Of a stretch of 64,000 nt of DNA, positions 36,690 to 46,766 are shown piece after piece; positions within the stretch are counted from its first letter, which is position 1, and each line of letters starts with the position of its first letter. The DNA is taken from the NCBI GenBank assembly GCA_008973525.1, contig WACJ01000515.1, forward strand, positions 1,674,001 to 1,738,000. The letters are read 5' to 3'. The DNA comes from Stenopsyche tienmushanensis. Lineage: Eukaryota > Arthropoda > Insecta > Trichoptera > Stenopsychidae. A program made the position numbers and the translations under genes. The notes beneath the pieces were generated by a model. It searched no databases and was not told where the DNA came from. It saw only the letters and a list, made by a program, of their open reading frames with translations.

Positions 36690-36752
36690 CTGCATAAGGA
36701 CAAGGCCTCCGTGTCACTCGAATTTCGTGGGTTCGACTCCCACGTATCCGAA
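36690..36752 (+). tRNA. tRNA-like relic (pseudo-tRNA or SINE head)
   Basis: There is a perfect T-arm, CGTGG-GTTCGACTC-CCACG, with a box B match, followed by TATCCGA as a candidate 3' acceptor strand. Upstream, CATAAGGACAAGGC resembles a D-arm of tRNA-Arg type. The 5' acceptor partner TCGGATA is missing and the anticodon stem does not pair well, so a working tRNA is unlikely. Confidence 0.35.
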
Positions 36753-38686
36753 TGCATATTTTCATGTTGATACTTTCGGTTGTTAAACTTTTTCGACCGG
36801 CGACGTTTCGAACGTCGGAGATTCGACACAATTTTAATCGTTGCATTGTATCCCGCTCTTTGTGCGCTTTTTCGTTTTACACTGACTGCGCCTCATATAT
36901 TTCCGTAGTTCGATTATAGTGCACGACTTTATCTGGATTTCGTTTTTTTTTTGCTCTCCTTCATTCAATTCGGCTTTTTTTCTTTTTATAATTTTGTTTG
37001 CATCGGCCACGGTCCGGCGGGTTCGCCAGCCGGGGAACGCTGTTACACAACACCTCCATGATTAGGTGAAAAAGAGAAATAAAGTGTGGACAATCCGAAC
37101 TCGTTGCCATTGAAATGCCTAAACATCGATTGTTGGAAGTGTGGCGTGCAATCTATTCGATTCTCCACGATTAAGATGAAATCTGGAAAGATGGCGTCCT
37201 CCGCGACGTCGGAATTGAATAACGCGATTTTTTTTATCGTGTTGAATTTGCTTATCTGACGGAAGGCTAAAATTGGATCGTAATTAGTGCACTCCACTTC
37301 TTCTGGGTAAACTTTAGACAAATGTTTGCCGATCTAATTTTAGCGCGATCAATAGACGCCAAAAATATGCTTTGTGTGGCAAATTTATGATATTTGAGCA
37401 TTTATTTTTAAACGAGCCTAATTAAAAAGCGCGTCGATCTCGATGTTCGAAATGTGATCGTCTCGGGGCAAAGTGTCACATCCGTCCGTCGATCATCGAC
37501 GATCATGTTGCACAAATTTGTATTTCATGGAGTGTTTTTGTCAATCGCCCGCTTCGAGTTCTTGCGGCATGACGTTCTTCCATCCGTGTCTTGAGACATG
37601 CATATATTTTTGAATCGATCAAATGTATCGTTTATATATTATTGTAATTATAAAAATATAATTTTTTAGCCACGGTATATTTTAAGTGCCGAAATAAAAT
37701 ATTAACGAATCGTCCCGCATTATTTTGTAATGCGGTTGCGTCACCCGATTGAGCTTTTATAAAGCACCCCACACATCGTCGAACATTTATTTGAGCGTCC
37801 TCAAATGCATAATTATATCGAACATATTTTAATCCCAATCAATCCCAAATCGATTTATCGTGGTCTTTAGTAAAAATTTGGTCGTTTTTATATAATTTAT
37901 ATATATGAAAATCGATTGAGTTCTTATATGGCGTTTATTAATTTCAGATTTAGTGCTAAATTTCTTAAGAAAAGTGTTGAAACAGTATTAAAAAATTTGG
38001 AACTGTCAAAGCGAACTTTAAGAGTGAATTGGACGAAAACAGACTGTGATGCATATAAGTTTAATACGTAGACATTTATGAATATTGTGTCAATGAAAAA
38101 GCGCAAATTCAAAGTTGTGATCAAATTTTATCGACACTTACGAAAAGACTACACGAAGATGACCTGATGAAGATCGAAACAGCTATTTTTTTAATATATC
38201 TATATATATATTAAAAGATATTTTCTAAAGAAAAAAAAAACGTAAAAACGAAACTTGCTCAAATATATTTTTTACACTTAAAAGTAGTAGTTGGTAATTA
38301 TTAAAGTTAGTGATATTTTTCCAAAATATTTTTGTTACCATAATATATAAATATATAAACAAGATTGCCTTAACTTTTAATACGTACAGTGCTTAGTTAA
38401 TTCATTCAATTTTTTAATTAAAAGGAAACATCGAAAAATAACATTTTTTAACCCTTTGATACTCATAGCGTAATTTTTGTAAATCGAAGTGTATGCTTAA
38501 ATAGGACTTTTAAAAAATTGTTACCAATTACGAAGAATAAAGGCTCAATTACGTAAGAAGTCGAAACTTTGATGACACATGTTATTTAATACTCGTACGA
38601 ATCACGGAAAAGGAAAGATAACGGACTCGATTGTGTCGTCGGAGTTTGCTCGTGGATCTGAACAGTTTCATGTTCGACGTCCACAG
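36753..38686. other. Non-coding stretch, probable 5' intron
   Basis: The stretch lies between the CG-rich island and the coding exon. It contains T- and pyrimidine-rich runs near 36940-37000 and an alternating AT tract near 38190-38215. A TTAACCCTTTGATACTC string at about 38450 resembles a lone TTAA-element end. No coding sequence is supported. Confidence 0.5.
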
Positions 38687-38693
38687 CTGAAGA

Positions 38694-39113
38694 ATGGAAG
38701 GAAGAACGATTGAATATAGGCCTGACGGTGGTGGATTGGACTATCATCATTCACCCCTGATGGCAGAGATACCGGTGGGCGAGAACTACACCCACATCCA
38801 TAGATCGATCGAACACTTGAGATCGATGGGGGGCGGGATGCTGGACCCGCAGAGAGGTCTCGGAGTGACGGACCTCAGGAGGTACGATCTGCACCAGCAG
38901 CACGAGCAGTCGCACCACGACTCCAGGGACAAGCCGGGAACCGTGCTGAGGATCAACGACTACAAGGGATCCATCCACGACCTGAGGAGCCAAGAAAACG
39001 GGGACTTGTCGCATAGGGCAGCCGGATCCGACGACCAAGGACAGAGCCTCAAGGGATACAGTGCCCCCTCAACGCCCCTATCAGAAAATGGACAGAATAT
39101 CCAAGACGAAAAG
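38694..39113 (+). CDS. First coding exon of an unidentified, likely regulatory protein (partial)
   Basis: This is the only convincing coding exon. The ATG follows an in-frame TGA (38688-38690), and a candidate acceptor AG lies at 38685-38686. The exon reads 140 codons to GAAAAG and a candidate donor GT at 39114, phase 0. Past it the frame continues 26 AT-rich codons to a stop at 39192-39194, which looks like intron read-through. The exon is clearly CG-richer than both flanks. The product begins MEGRTIEYRPDGGG and is rich in His, Gln, Gly and Asp. It has HQQHEQSHH at residues 67-75, a block PGTVLRINDYKGSIHDLRSQ at 81-100, and a Ser/Pro motif SAPSTPLS at 123-130, a plausible proline-directed phosphorylation site. 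There is no signal peptide, membrane segment or recognised fold. Low-complexity acidic/His/Gln N-termini are common in insect transcription factors and RNA-binding proteins, so that is the working guess, not an identification. Later exons must lie downstream, outside this window or unrecognised. The weak spot is the donor (GTTTGC rather than GTRAGT). Confidence 0.75.
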
Positions 39114-41824
39114 GTTTGCTCATTCAACATATCTTCTATGTATTCTAATGACTGTCGTTCAAATTTTTATCATAATTTTGCGGTACCAATTTAAACATTT
39201 GGAAACGTTTCATCGCCATGATTTTAAATGACGTGTTTTGATTAGATCAAACATCAGCGTTTTGACACTCGTTTCGCCGCACAATGAAACGAAAAACACA
39301 ACGCAATTAAGTCACATATCACCGGATCGAGAAAAATTTGATGCCAATTTGGCTTCGGCTCGACGAAAACGACAAAATCGGCTCAAAAACATAATTTGAA
39401 CATTTGTATAGTCGAAAAACTGCATCGGCCGCAGCATCAATGGTTTTTATCCAAAAAATAAAAGCAAAAAGCGCAGATAACGGTGTTGCACGTATCGTTG
39501 TGCGTAAGATGCATACGAAGTTTACTCAGCATAGGGTTATGCTAGGTCCGGTCCGGTGGTTCAATAAAAAGGGACTGGGTTTACTAAACCGGTTTTTGTA
39601 CAATCGGTGCATTATTTATTCCGGTTTTCGCCAACCAAACACAAAAAATCGTTTTGATACCGATTTTTTATCGGGTTTCAATGGGTCGAACGCACACGCG
39701 TACTCTTCGTAATATTGGCGCCAATTACCGTAACACCGCGGCGGACGGTGTCATCATGAGCCGACTTCAAGAAACGGCCGTCAAACTTTTGATCTTTCGA
39801 TAAAATTCGACAAACTTTGAAATCCGACAATTATTTCATACCGAAATTGAGTTTTCCAAAATTCCGAACGCACATCCACGGATTCGTTTATTCAAATCGC
39901 CATAAACATACATAAAAAGCGGATTTTTTTGCCATTGCAAATTGCGACCACTTTGTGGGAACTCATGCGTTCGCTAATTTCATAAGCGCTCATGAGCGAA
40001 ATACACACTGGAATTATATCCATTTACTCAGTGCTCATCTGATCAAAATATAATTTAAGCAATCTCCTGCGACTATCAAAGCGCACGATTTTTATTTAAT
40101 TGAACAAATTTATAAATCAGTCCATCGTCCATTTTAGTGCGGTGTTCGGATTTATCCCACAGCATTCAGTGATCGATGATCTGTCCACGTAATCGTTAAA
40201 CGCCTTATCAGATTGCATAATGCAAGTTGCGATTGTTCATCGAATAATATGCCAAGCCGACAGATTGTCCAAGTCTCATATGAAATAAGATGCGCACGCA
40301 TTTGCGTATGTCCAAGTATTTGCAGTGTGCACATTTTATTCGTTATCATCGTGCCCATTTGATATCATATAACGGCCTTCATCGACGTTAAAATTCAACG
40401 GGCGATGCATTTTGTGCAGCGTGATCTTGATGCCTCTGCGTTCAGTGCATGGCGAACCAAACCAGCCCCGCAAATAAAGTGTTAAGATATTATTTTGTCT
40501 GGGGAAAAAAATCTCTAATATATTCATTTATCACCTCTAATTTATCGTGCAATGTCTATCATGAAATTATTTAATTTAAAATTTGTTTGCCTGGGCGTCA
40601 TAGATGGGCGGCACGCGTATGTGGCGTTAAATACGAATACGTTTGGATTTGCAAAATAAGCATTAAATTGTCTGTTCGATGTTCAAAAAATATGATCAAA
40701 AATCAAATTTGAGATTCGAACTTTGTATCTGTTAGATTCAGACGAGGTCGCATAAAAAGGGCACAGCTTATCATAGAAACTCTGGACCAAAGTGCATGCT
40801 GACAAATATTCAAATGAATAAAATTAACTTGTGTGCGTACAAAAAATCATAGTTTTTGCTCTAAGACAGGGGCTCTCAACTGCTGTTATTTATGGCTGTT
40901 CTACCCCTCGTATGAGAATTGCGTAAGGGGTTGTAAATTTAAAGTGCGGCAGATCTCGGTGAAATATAATCATATGTTCGTAAAAAAGTGTGATCAATAA
41001 GTTTGTAGCATGATTCAAGGTCACAGCTGTGTGCCATATAAATTGGGGTGTATATTGAGGTGAGACTTCGAGAAGGGGTGGTAGGTGGTTGCGAACAATA
41101 GACGTATACGTTTTTTCTTCGACACTTGTTGGAAGAATCGCTATTTGGAGCACGGTTCACGCCGCAATTTAAACTCGGGCGTAACGATGCCATTTTAATA
41201 AAAAATCGCTTGACAAGCGCTGTCCCATATAATTTTTTTTTTGGAAATGTGAAATCGCAACGTCCTTTTGAATTTAAAAGTAAAATCTCCAAAAATTAAT
41301 GTCGACAGTTAACCTTTGCGCTCCGAATGAAATCTATACGTGTCCGAGGCTGCAATCACGTTTTTCAATTCAATCTGTAAAAGATGCATTTCGATACGCT
41401 ATTCATCATACGTGCACGATTTGCTACTGCACTTTTTCATCAGATATTCAAGCATTTACATGTCGGGGGACTCATTGAATGGTTTTGATAAACATCGATT
41501 ATCCGCGGTCCCGAAAATGAGCCTTTGTGCTTTTTAATTTAATTTTAATCATCGGGCACCGTTGAATTCGGCCGGGGAACGTCATGAAAGCTTCCATTTG
41601 GCTAAATAACACTTGTTAATTTTCCATGATCACGACCATGGAACTCGACGACCGTAATTGAATAGTAAATATTTGAGTCGGGTCCTAGGAACTGTGCAGC
41701 AATGAACGGAAGAGGACAGGAGGGAGCGATTATCCCCAAAGTGGGCAGCTTCATTTGTATCAAAATTGTTTTTGAACAAGTCGATTCATTGTATCATCGT
41801 ATGGAGTATATTAGCCCTGCCCTT
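39114..41824 (+). other. Probable intron downstream of the coding exon
   Basis: No second exon could be supported. A 102-codon frame at 39404-39712 lacks motifs. At 40869 the string CAGGGGCTCTCAACTGCTG resembles a hAT-type terminal repeat, but no opposite end or 8-bp duplication was found, so it is not called as an element. Confidence 0.4.
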
Positions 41825-41828
41825 TTAA

Positions 41829-41990
41829 CCCTTTGAGTAGTGAACTAATTTTGAACTTATCATCGGTACAAATCCATTTATCTGTCAAGACCGTCGGAAC
41901 GTGTATGAAGCTTGTACATATTCGATAATTTCTTCAAATAAACATAAACAATACAGTTGAAATCGATTTATTATTTCATTCACACATTCA
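41829..41990 (-). mobile_element. TTAA-flanked element, short subfamily, truncated
   Basis: It begins CCCTTTGAGTAGTGAACTAA after TTAA (41825-41828) and matches the 21.9- and 46.4-kb copies through CCATTTATCTGTCAAGACCG, GTATGAAGCTTGTAC and AACATAAACAATACAGTTGA. After about 160 bp it changes directly into the unrelated 286-bp repeat that starts at 41996. The rest of the element is missing. Confidence 0.7.
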
Positions 41991-41995
41991 ATTTG

Positions 41996-42281
41996 TGCTG
42001 AGACACGGACTAAAACTCGCAAAATTCCCGATTTCCCGACAAATTATTTATTTCCGTCGCTGCAGATGAATACTTATATACTATAATACTTTGATGTGAT
42101 TCGTAATTATATTACGGAGGAATACAAAAATTCTGAACCCCATATCTATTATATTTCATATCTATATTCGCATTATTAGAGTCGTGGTGTAGTAAATACA
42201 TCACCGGTAGGGAAAGGTTTATATAACAATTTGAAATACATTTATGTACTGTATATATGTATACATAGATTAGACAGTTAC
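41996..42281 (+). repeat. 286-bp dispersed repeat, copy 1
   Basis: It runs from TGCTGAGACACGGACTAAAA through CACCGGTAGGGAAAGG to GACAGTTAC, and is collinear and nearly identical with 63087-63373. It has no inverted ends and no obvious tail. It abuts a truncated TTAA element on the left. Part of it (around 42183-42224) is matched in inverse at 42976-43016. Confidence 0.75.
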
Positions 42282-43670
42282 TGCCCCTAGGCGTCGTCTT
42301 AGCTCGCCGATTAGTAGTTACGCCACTGTTTCCAAGCGTCTAGATTTCGGCGGGAATGTCTCGATTTAGTAGCCTTCAACGTGCTGGTGAGGTGTACGAT
42401 TTCTGTTAGATAAAAATTTCAATCCCGAATTTTTCGGGATTACGTTTACTAATCCATATAAAGAACGCGTATTGGATTAACTTAATTTGCTTGATATACT
42501 TGTTTATCTATATTCTTATGCACTGATGATAAAAACCATCTAAGAAGTATTTATATACAGCAAATCTTCATATAATACGGTTGTTTCATCATAAATTTTG
42601 TGTTATGTGAAACATACAAAAGTAAAGTAAACACTGTATTACATAAGGTTTTCTTCATCGTAAATATTATCACCCAAATATTTTCATTTTTGGAACATTT
42701 TTCAGCAGCAGAGTTCAATGTTCTATTTTTAATTTTGACTGAAAGATTTTCATAAATTTCTTTATATGAACTTATAAATACCTGTGATTTTCTTTCTTAA
42801 ATTATATACTTCATAAATAGTTTATCAAAATCTAGGTACATATATGTTCTGTGTGATGAATCTCATATGAACATCATCGTTTGCATTCGTACTATCATCC
42901 TTTGAATTTTGGCTTATTCCAAGTATCATTTCCACTAAATTTGATTCCTATGTATCCTCAACATTCACATCGTAAACCTTTCTTTTACTATGGTGTATTT
43001 ACTACACTGAGTCGAGTATATCGATATATATATACTATCTATCGAATATCGACATGAAATGTCATATTGCGTACTAAATACATATCATCGTAAGGTTAAA
43101 GCCTTCCCTTCTAATAGACTCGACAAGTTCTACTATTGCATCCGCTCTCAAATATCTCTATTAGAACTTCATGTTGAATCAAATCAGACCATAAGTTTTT
43201 CAGCGTGCATTCAAAGTCCTATACTTAAAGGATCAGCATTTTATAAATATAGCTCAAATTTTGTGATCAACTCCATAGATGGTATCTTCTATACCAATTT
43301 TTAGCCCATAATAGAGCTCAAAGGCAATATTTGCAAATGTTACACATATATTAACGATTTGTCATATTGTTGCAATCGAATGTAAATAGTGGGAAAACAT
43401 TAATTCCGGGGATTTTGCATATTTATTTATTGTCATCTATTGCATAAATACATATGTTATTCGGGCTCGAATTTATTCATACATTGTTTGTTGAGCGATT
43501 GTACGATTTTTTCCTGTTTGTCTTGTGCAGCAAATGTACGAAAATTGTATTATTTTATTAAAAGAAATTCATACATTTTATTAAATATTTATGACGATGC
43601 TCAACATTTTTTGCATTGAACCCATCTATCCTAGTTTTTTTTTTGGCTTGATTCAATTGGGAATGTATGC
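42282..43670. other. AT-rich stretch containing an inverted partial repeat
   Basis: At 42976-43016 the complement of the GTGTAGTAAATACA...AAAGGTTTA block of the 286-bp repeat appears, so 42183-43016 is bounded by inverted partial copies about 750 bp apart. No gene is supported. Confidence 0.45.
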
Positions 43671-43674
43671 TTAA

Positions 43675-44904
43675 CCCCATTAGTGCCGGACGCCGATATA
43701 TCGTCGATGTCAACACTTGCGAAAAGTGCCAACGCCGATTAATGGCGCCTTATTATTTAACGTTATATGATATCTTATGTAATAGATAATTTAATTCACG
43801 ATTGCGACAGTTAGCCGAAATCTAAGTGCAGTCGCAAGAGGCGTGCTAGAAAAATCTAAACTAGTATCATAGACTGGGTAGGGAATGAAGTAAAGCGAAA
43901 TAAGGTTCAAAAGGCAATAAATGTGCATAGTGATTTGGCGAGTCTGGATGAATGGATAAGTGGCTGCAATTTGATTAGGATGATAATAATAATCTAATAT
44001 ATAAAAATAAATATATGTTTGTTCGTATGTAATGCGCTGCCATACCGTTCATCAGATTGCGATAAAACTTCATCCATTTATTGCTAAGGATTGCGCGAAT
44101 AACATAAGCATAGTCTAATATATAAAAATTTGTTTGTATTTTATATGTTAACATATCGCTCATTCGATCGCGATAAAACTTTGCCAACTTATGGTTAGCT
44201 CTTTTTCAAATAATATAGGTATATTACAATTAATTACATTTGTCAAAGTATTATTTAACATGTTATATGTCAGAGCTTCGAATCAGAACCGAACCGATTT
44301 GAAAACGTCGGTTTTTTCCGGTTCGGTTTTGTGTTGATATAATATATGACCTTCCCCATTTTTATGCAGAATCTATTTGATTGTATTCATCTGATAATAC
44401 TGTAATCTTTACACTTTGTTCATCTTGTTAAATCAATATTTCTGATAATATTGTTATCAAGCCAAATTACAGTTTTTAAACTTAAGTCATTATTATGTAT
44501 TTTGTTTAGTTTATCTCTTCCTATATATTTGCTGTTTGCTAGCGATACGTACTCCAAGCTGAGGACTAACAAACTTCCAGCCAATAAACTTCATGTCAAT
44601 TTCCAGATAAATTATGTTATTATATTTGTCGCCTATATTATAACTCTAAAATTCTGGACATTTTCTGGAAATAAATTTCTATAAATGGAATATATTAAGT
44701 TAACTATCATAAAATTAATAATTAAAGAGACTAAATTCGACAATAAATACATTTACACAAATGTATCAAAATACTTCAAATTGGCTCGCTTATACATAGT
44801 TTTTTTGGTTGGCACCAAAAGGGTTAATGGTATTAAATAGTTCAACTCTGTAATCTATGCACAAGTGCCAAGTGTTGCAGAATAGACGCTCGCTAACCAA
44901 GGGG
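43675..44904. mobile_element. TTAA-flanked composite element, about 1.2 kb
   Basis: The left end reads CCCCATTAGTGCCGGACG after TTAA (43671-43674), with CAACACTTGCG inside. The right end reads as the complement CCCCTTGGTTAGCGAGCGTC, with CAACACTTGG inside, before TTAA (44905-44908). A second, internal right-type end, GGTTGGCACCAAAAGGG before TTAA, lies at 44824-44827, so either one element has a nested end or there are two right ends. The interior carries the tandem helitron-like units. There is no transposase frame. Confidence 0.5.
43994..44220. repeat. Two tandem-like TCTAATATATAAAA units
   Basis: Units starting at about 43994 and 44114 share TCTAATATATAAAAAT, TTTGTTTGTAT-type, CGTTCAT-or-CTCATTCGATCGCGATAA and AAAACTTTGCCAACTTATG-like blocks, about 120 bp apart. 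This block order is common in dispersed insect repeats often annotated as helitron-like. Assignment is uncertain. Confidence 0.4.
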
Positions 44905-44908
44905 TTAA

Positions 44909-46376
44909 TTATGTGGCAAAAATGTAAATATATCGGATCCACTTTGTATATTTTGCTGTGAATTGTGGCTTGCAGTGGAAAATTTTTGATTCATTGCTGT
45001 ACCATTCTAAATTATGATGTAGAGGGGGGTCATCCAATTTATCTCTTGCATTGGAATCGATTTCACTTTGAATCCTCAATGTGGATTATTCGTTAGTCTA
45101 GGGTCCTTAGGTGTTATCTAACCCATGAGATAAATTCACCATAATTCAGATTCATCAGTGGAGGCAAATGCTTCGCCCACGCAGCCCTCGCTGAAGATAA
45201 TTGCAAAATACGCATAGATGCATTTAGGCGATCATAAATGACACTCAGTCTCCCGGCATCGATTCGCTTCATTTTATGTACGTGGTTTTTTTCGACGATG
45301 ACGCCTTGCAGTGCTCGATCCCGCCAAAAATGAAATAGCCTCAAGCGCATTGTAGACAAGCACATAGTCGGATACCAACACCAAGGTTCTTGTAATGGGC
45401 GGCCTCGCCGAATGTGTTGGTGCTTTGTGGATGTGGTCGCCGGTGAGGCTTGCTAACAACACTTCTATAATTATTCTCGCTAGTGTCAGTGGTAAAATGA
45501 AACTCTCAAATTGATGATTGAAGATTTTTGTGTAGCCTCATCGTCGGCACCGTGACGTATAGAAGGTCATCCGACGTCGTTCGTCAAAATTCAAACGCTC
45601 AATACCTCGACGGAGCAACGCCAATGTGCACGTGTTGACTCTTCAATTTAGCAGTTTTGCAGATTGCTGGAAATCTGCTAAAAAATACAATGCGCAAACA
45701 ATCCCAATGCATCTTCGAATGTGCGACATGGCAGTGTGCTATCAGTGCAAACACTCATCGACGTTTTTCCTGTGGCGAAATTTAATATGCACATAAAGTC
45801 AACAGGACTTGATAAAAGCGTGCTCATTACACAATGCGCTCGATATTATCGTTATTAATTGGTAAACATTCCTGCATTATACATTCAAACTGTAGGCAGA
45901 AGTCCCTGTATAGATCCGTGTATAACACCCAAAGATTACTTGCACAGTGCATCTTGCGCGATCATTGATTTCGTTGCCTTCATTGCCAAAGTTGATCTAT
46001 TGAACAGGATCGATAGAGAATCGGCATCAAAATAGCCATAACTAGCCAAATTCCGATTTTATCCAATGCTAAAATACTTCAGGGATAATTCTAAACATTT
46101 CAAATCTAAGGCATCATTTCAATAATCTAAACAATTTCACCCTCTTAAACTGTACAGATCCGGCATTGAATTGCTCCCCATTAACAATCGTCATTTACAA
46201 ACCTGAACAAGCATCCCGTTCTTGCAAACCTTATAAATGAATTAATATATATAGATCAAACAACTGGTACATGAGGCTTATAGGGACACTTTATGGTCTT
46301 TATTCTTAAGCCCTTAATTCTGCAGTGCAGTGTGTCTGCATTATAACTATGATGAATTTATTGGATTCGATCCTTT
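44909..46376 (-). other. Non-coding stretch with a coding-like minus-strand patch
   Basis: Minus-strand frames at 45114-45365 and 45274-45462 abut in different phases. They read SDYVLVYNALEAISFLAG in one and IDAGRLSVIYDRLNASMRIL in the other. A frameshifted old gene or retroelement piece is possible, but I recognise no family. No other features are seen. Confidence 0.3.
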
Positions 46377-46380
46377 TTAG

Positions 46381-46762
46381 CCCTTTGAGTAGTGAGCTAA
46401 TTTAAAAAAAATCATAAACTTAGATGCTATATTTGTATATCCGCCGCTTATCATACAAATTCGCTTATCTGTCAGGACTGTCGAAGCGTGTATGAAGCTT
46501 GTATACAAATAACTAAACACCGTCGATAGCACACAATATTCGGTCATTTATTTGCGTAAACAAATAACAAACTTGAAATCTAAATAATTAATAGTCAAAA
46601 AATTTGGGTTAACGATCTGTACAATCGTGCGATGTATGCGGGGAAGCTCTTCCCGAATTGCACTACATTGTCTCTGTCTGTCTCCAAGCTCAATGTATAA
46701 GAGTGTTCTTTCTGAATAGTGGAGAGGGGGTCACAGGCCCTGGGATAGTACTCCTTTAGGGG
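46381..46762 (-). mobile_element. TTAA-flanked element, short subfamily, best-preserved copy
   Basis: It starts CCCTTTGAGTAGTGAGC after TTAG (46377-46380, one base off TTAA) and ends ATAGTACTCCTTTAGGGG before TTAA (46763-46766). Ends begin with a C triplet on each strand and are otherwise only weakly inverted. The 382-bp interior contains the GTCGATAGCACACAATATTC and GATCTGTACAATCGTGCGAT blocks seen in the other copies, and has no coding capacity. It is the best reference copy for the short subfamily. Confidence 0.8.
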
Positions 46763-46766
46763 TTAA

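Noticed and set aside
38190..38220. AT-alternating tract as an origin or regulatory element
   Set aside because: It is a simple TA-rich microsatellite in AT-rich DNA.
39114..39194. C-terminal extension of the exon ORF
   Set aside because: The 26 codons are AT-rich and follow a usable GT, so they are more likely intron read-through.
40869..41300. hAT-type element end (CAGGGGCTCTCAACTG) with a 117-codon minus-strand ORF
   Set aside because: No opposite terminal repeat or 8-bp duplication was found, and the ORF has no hAT dimerisation motif.
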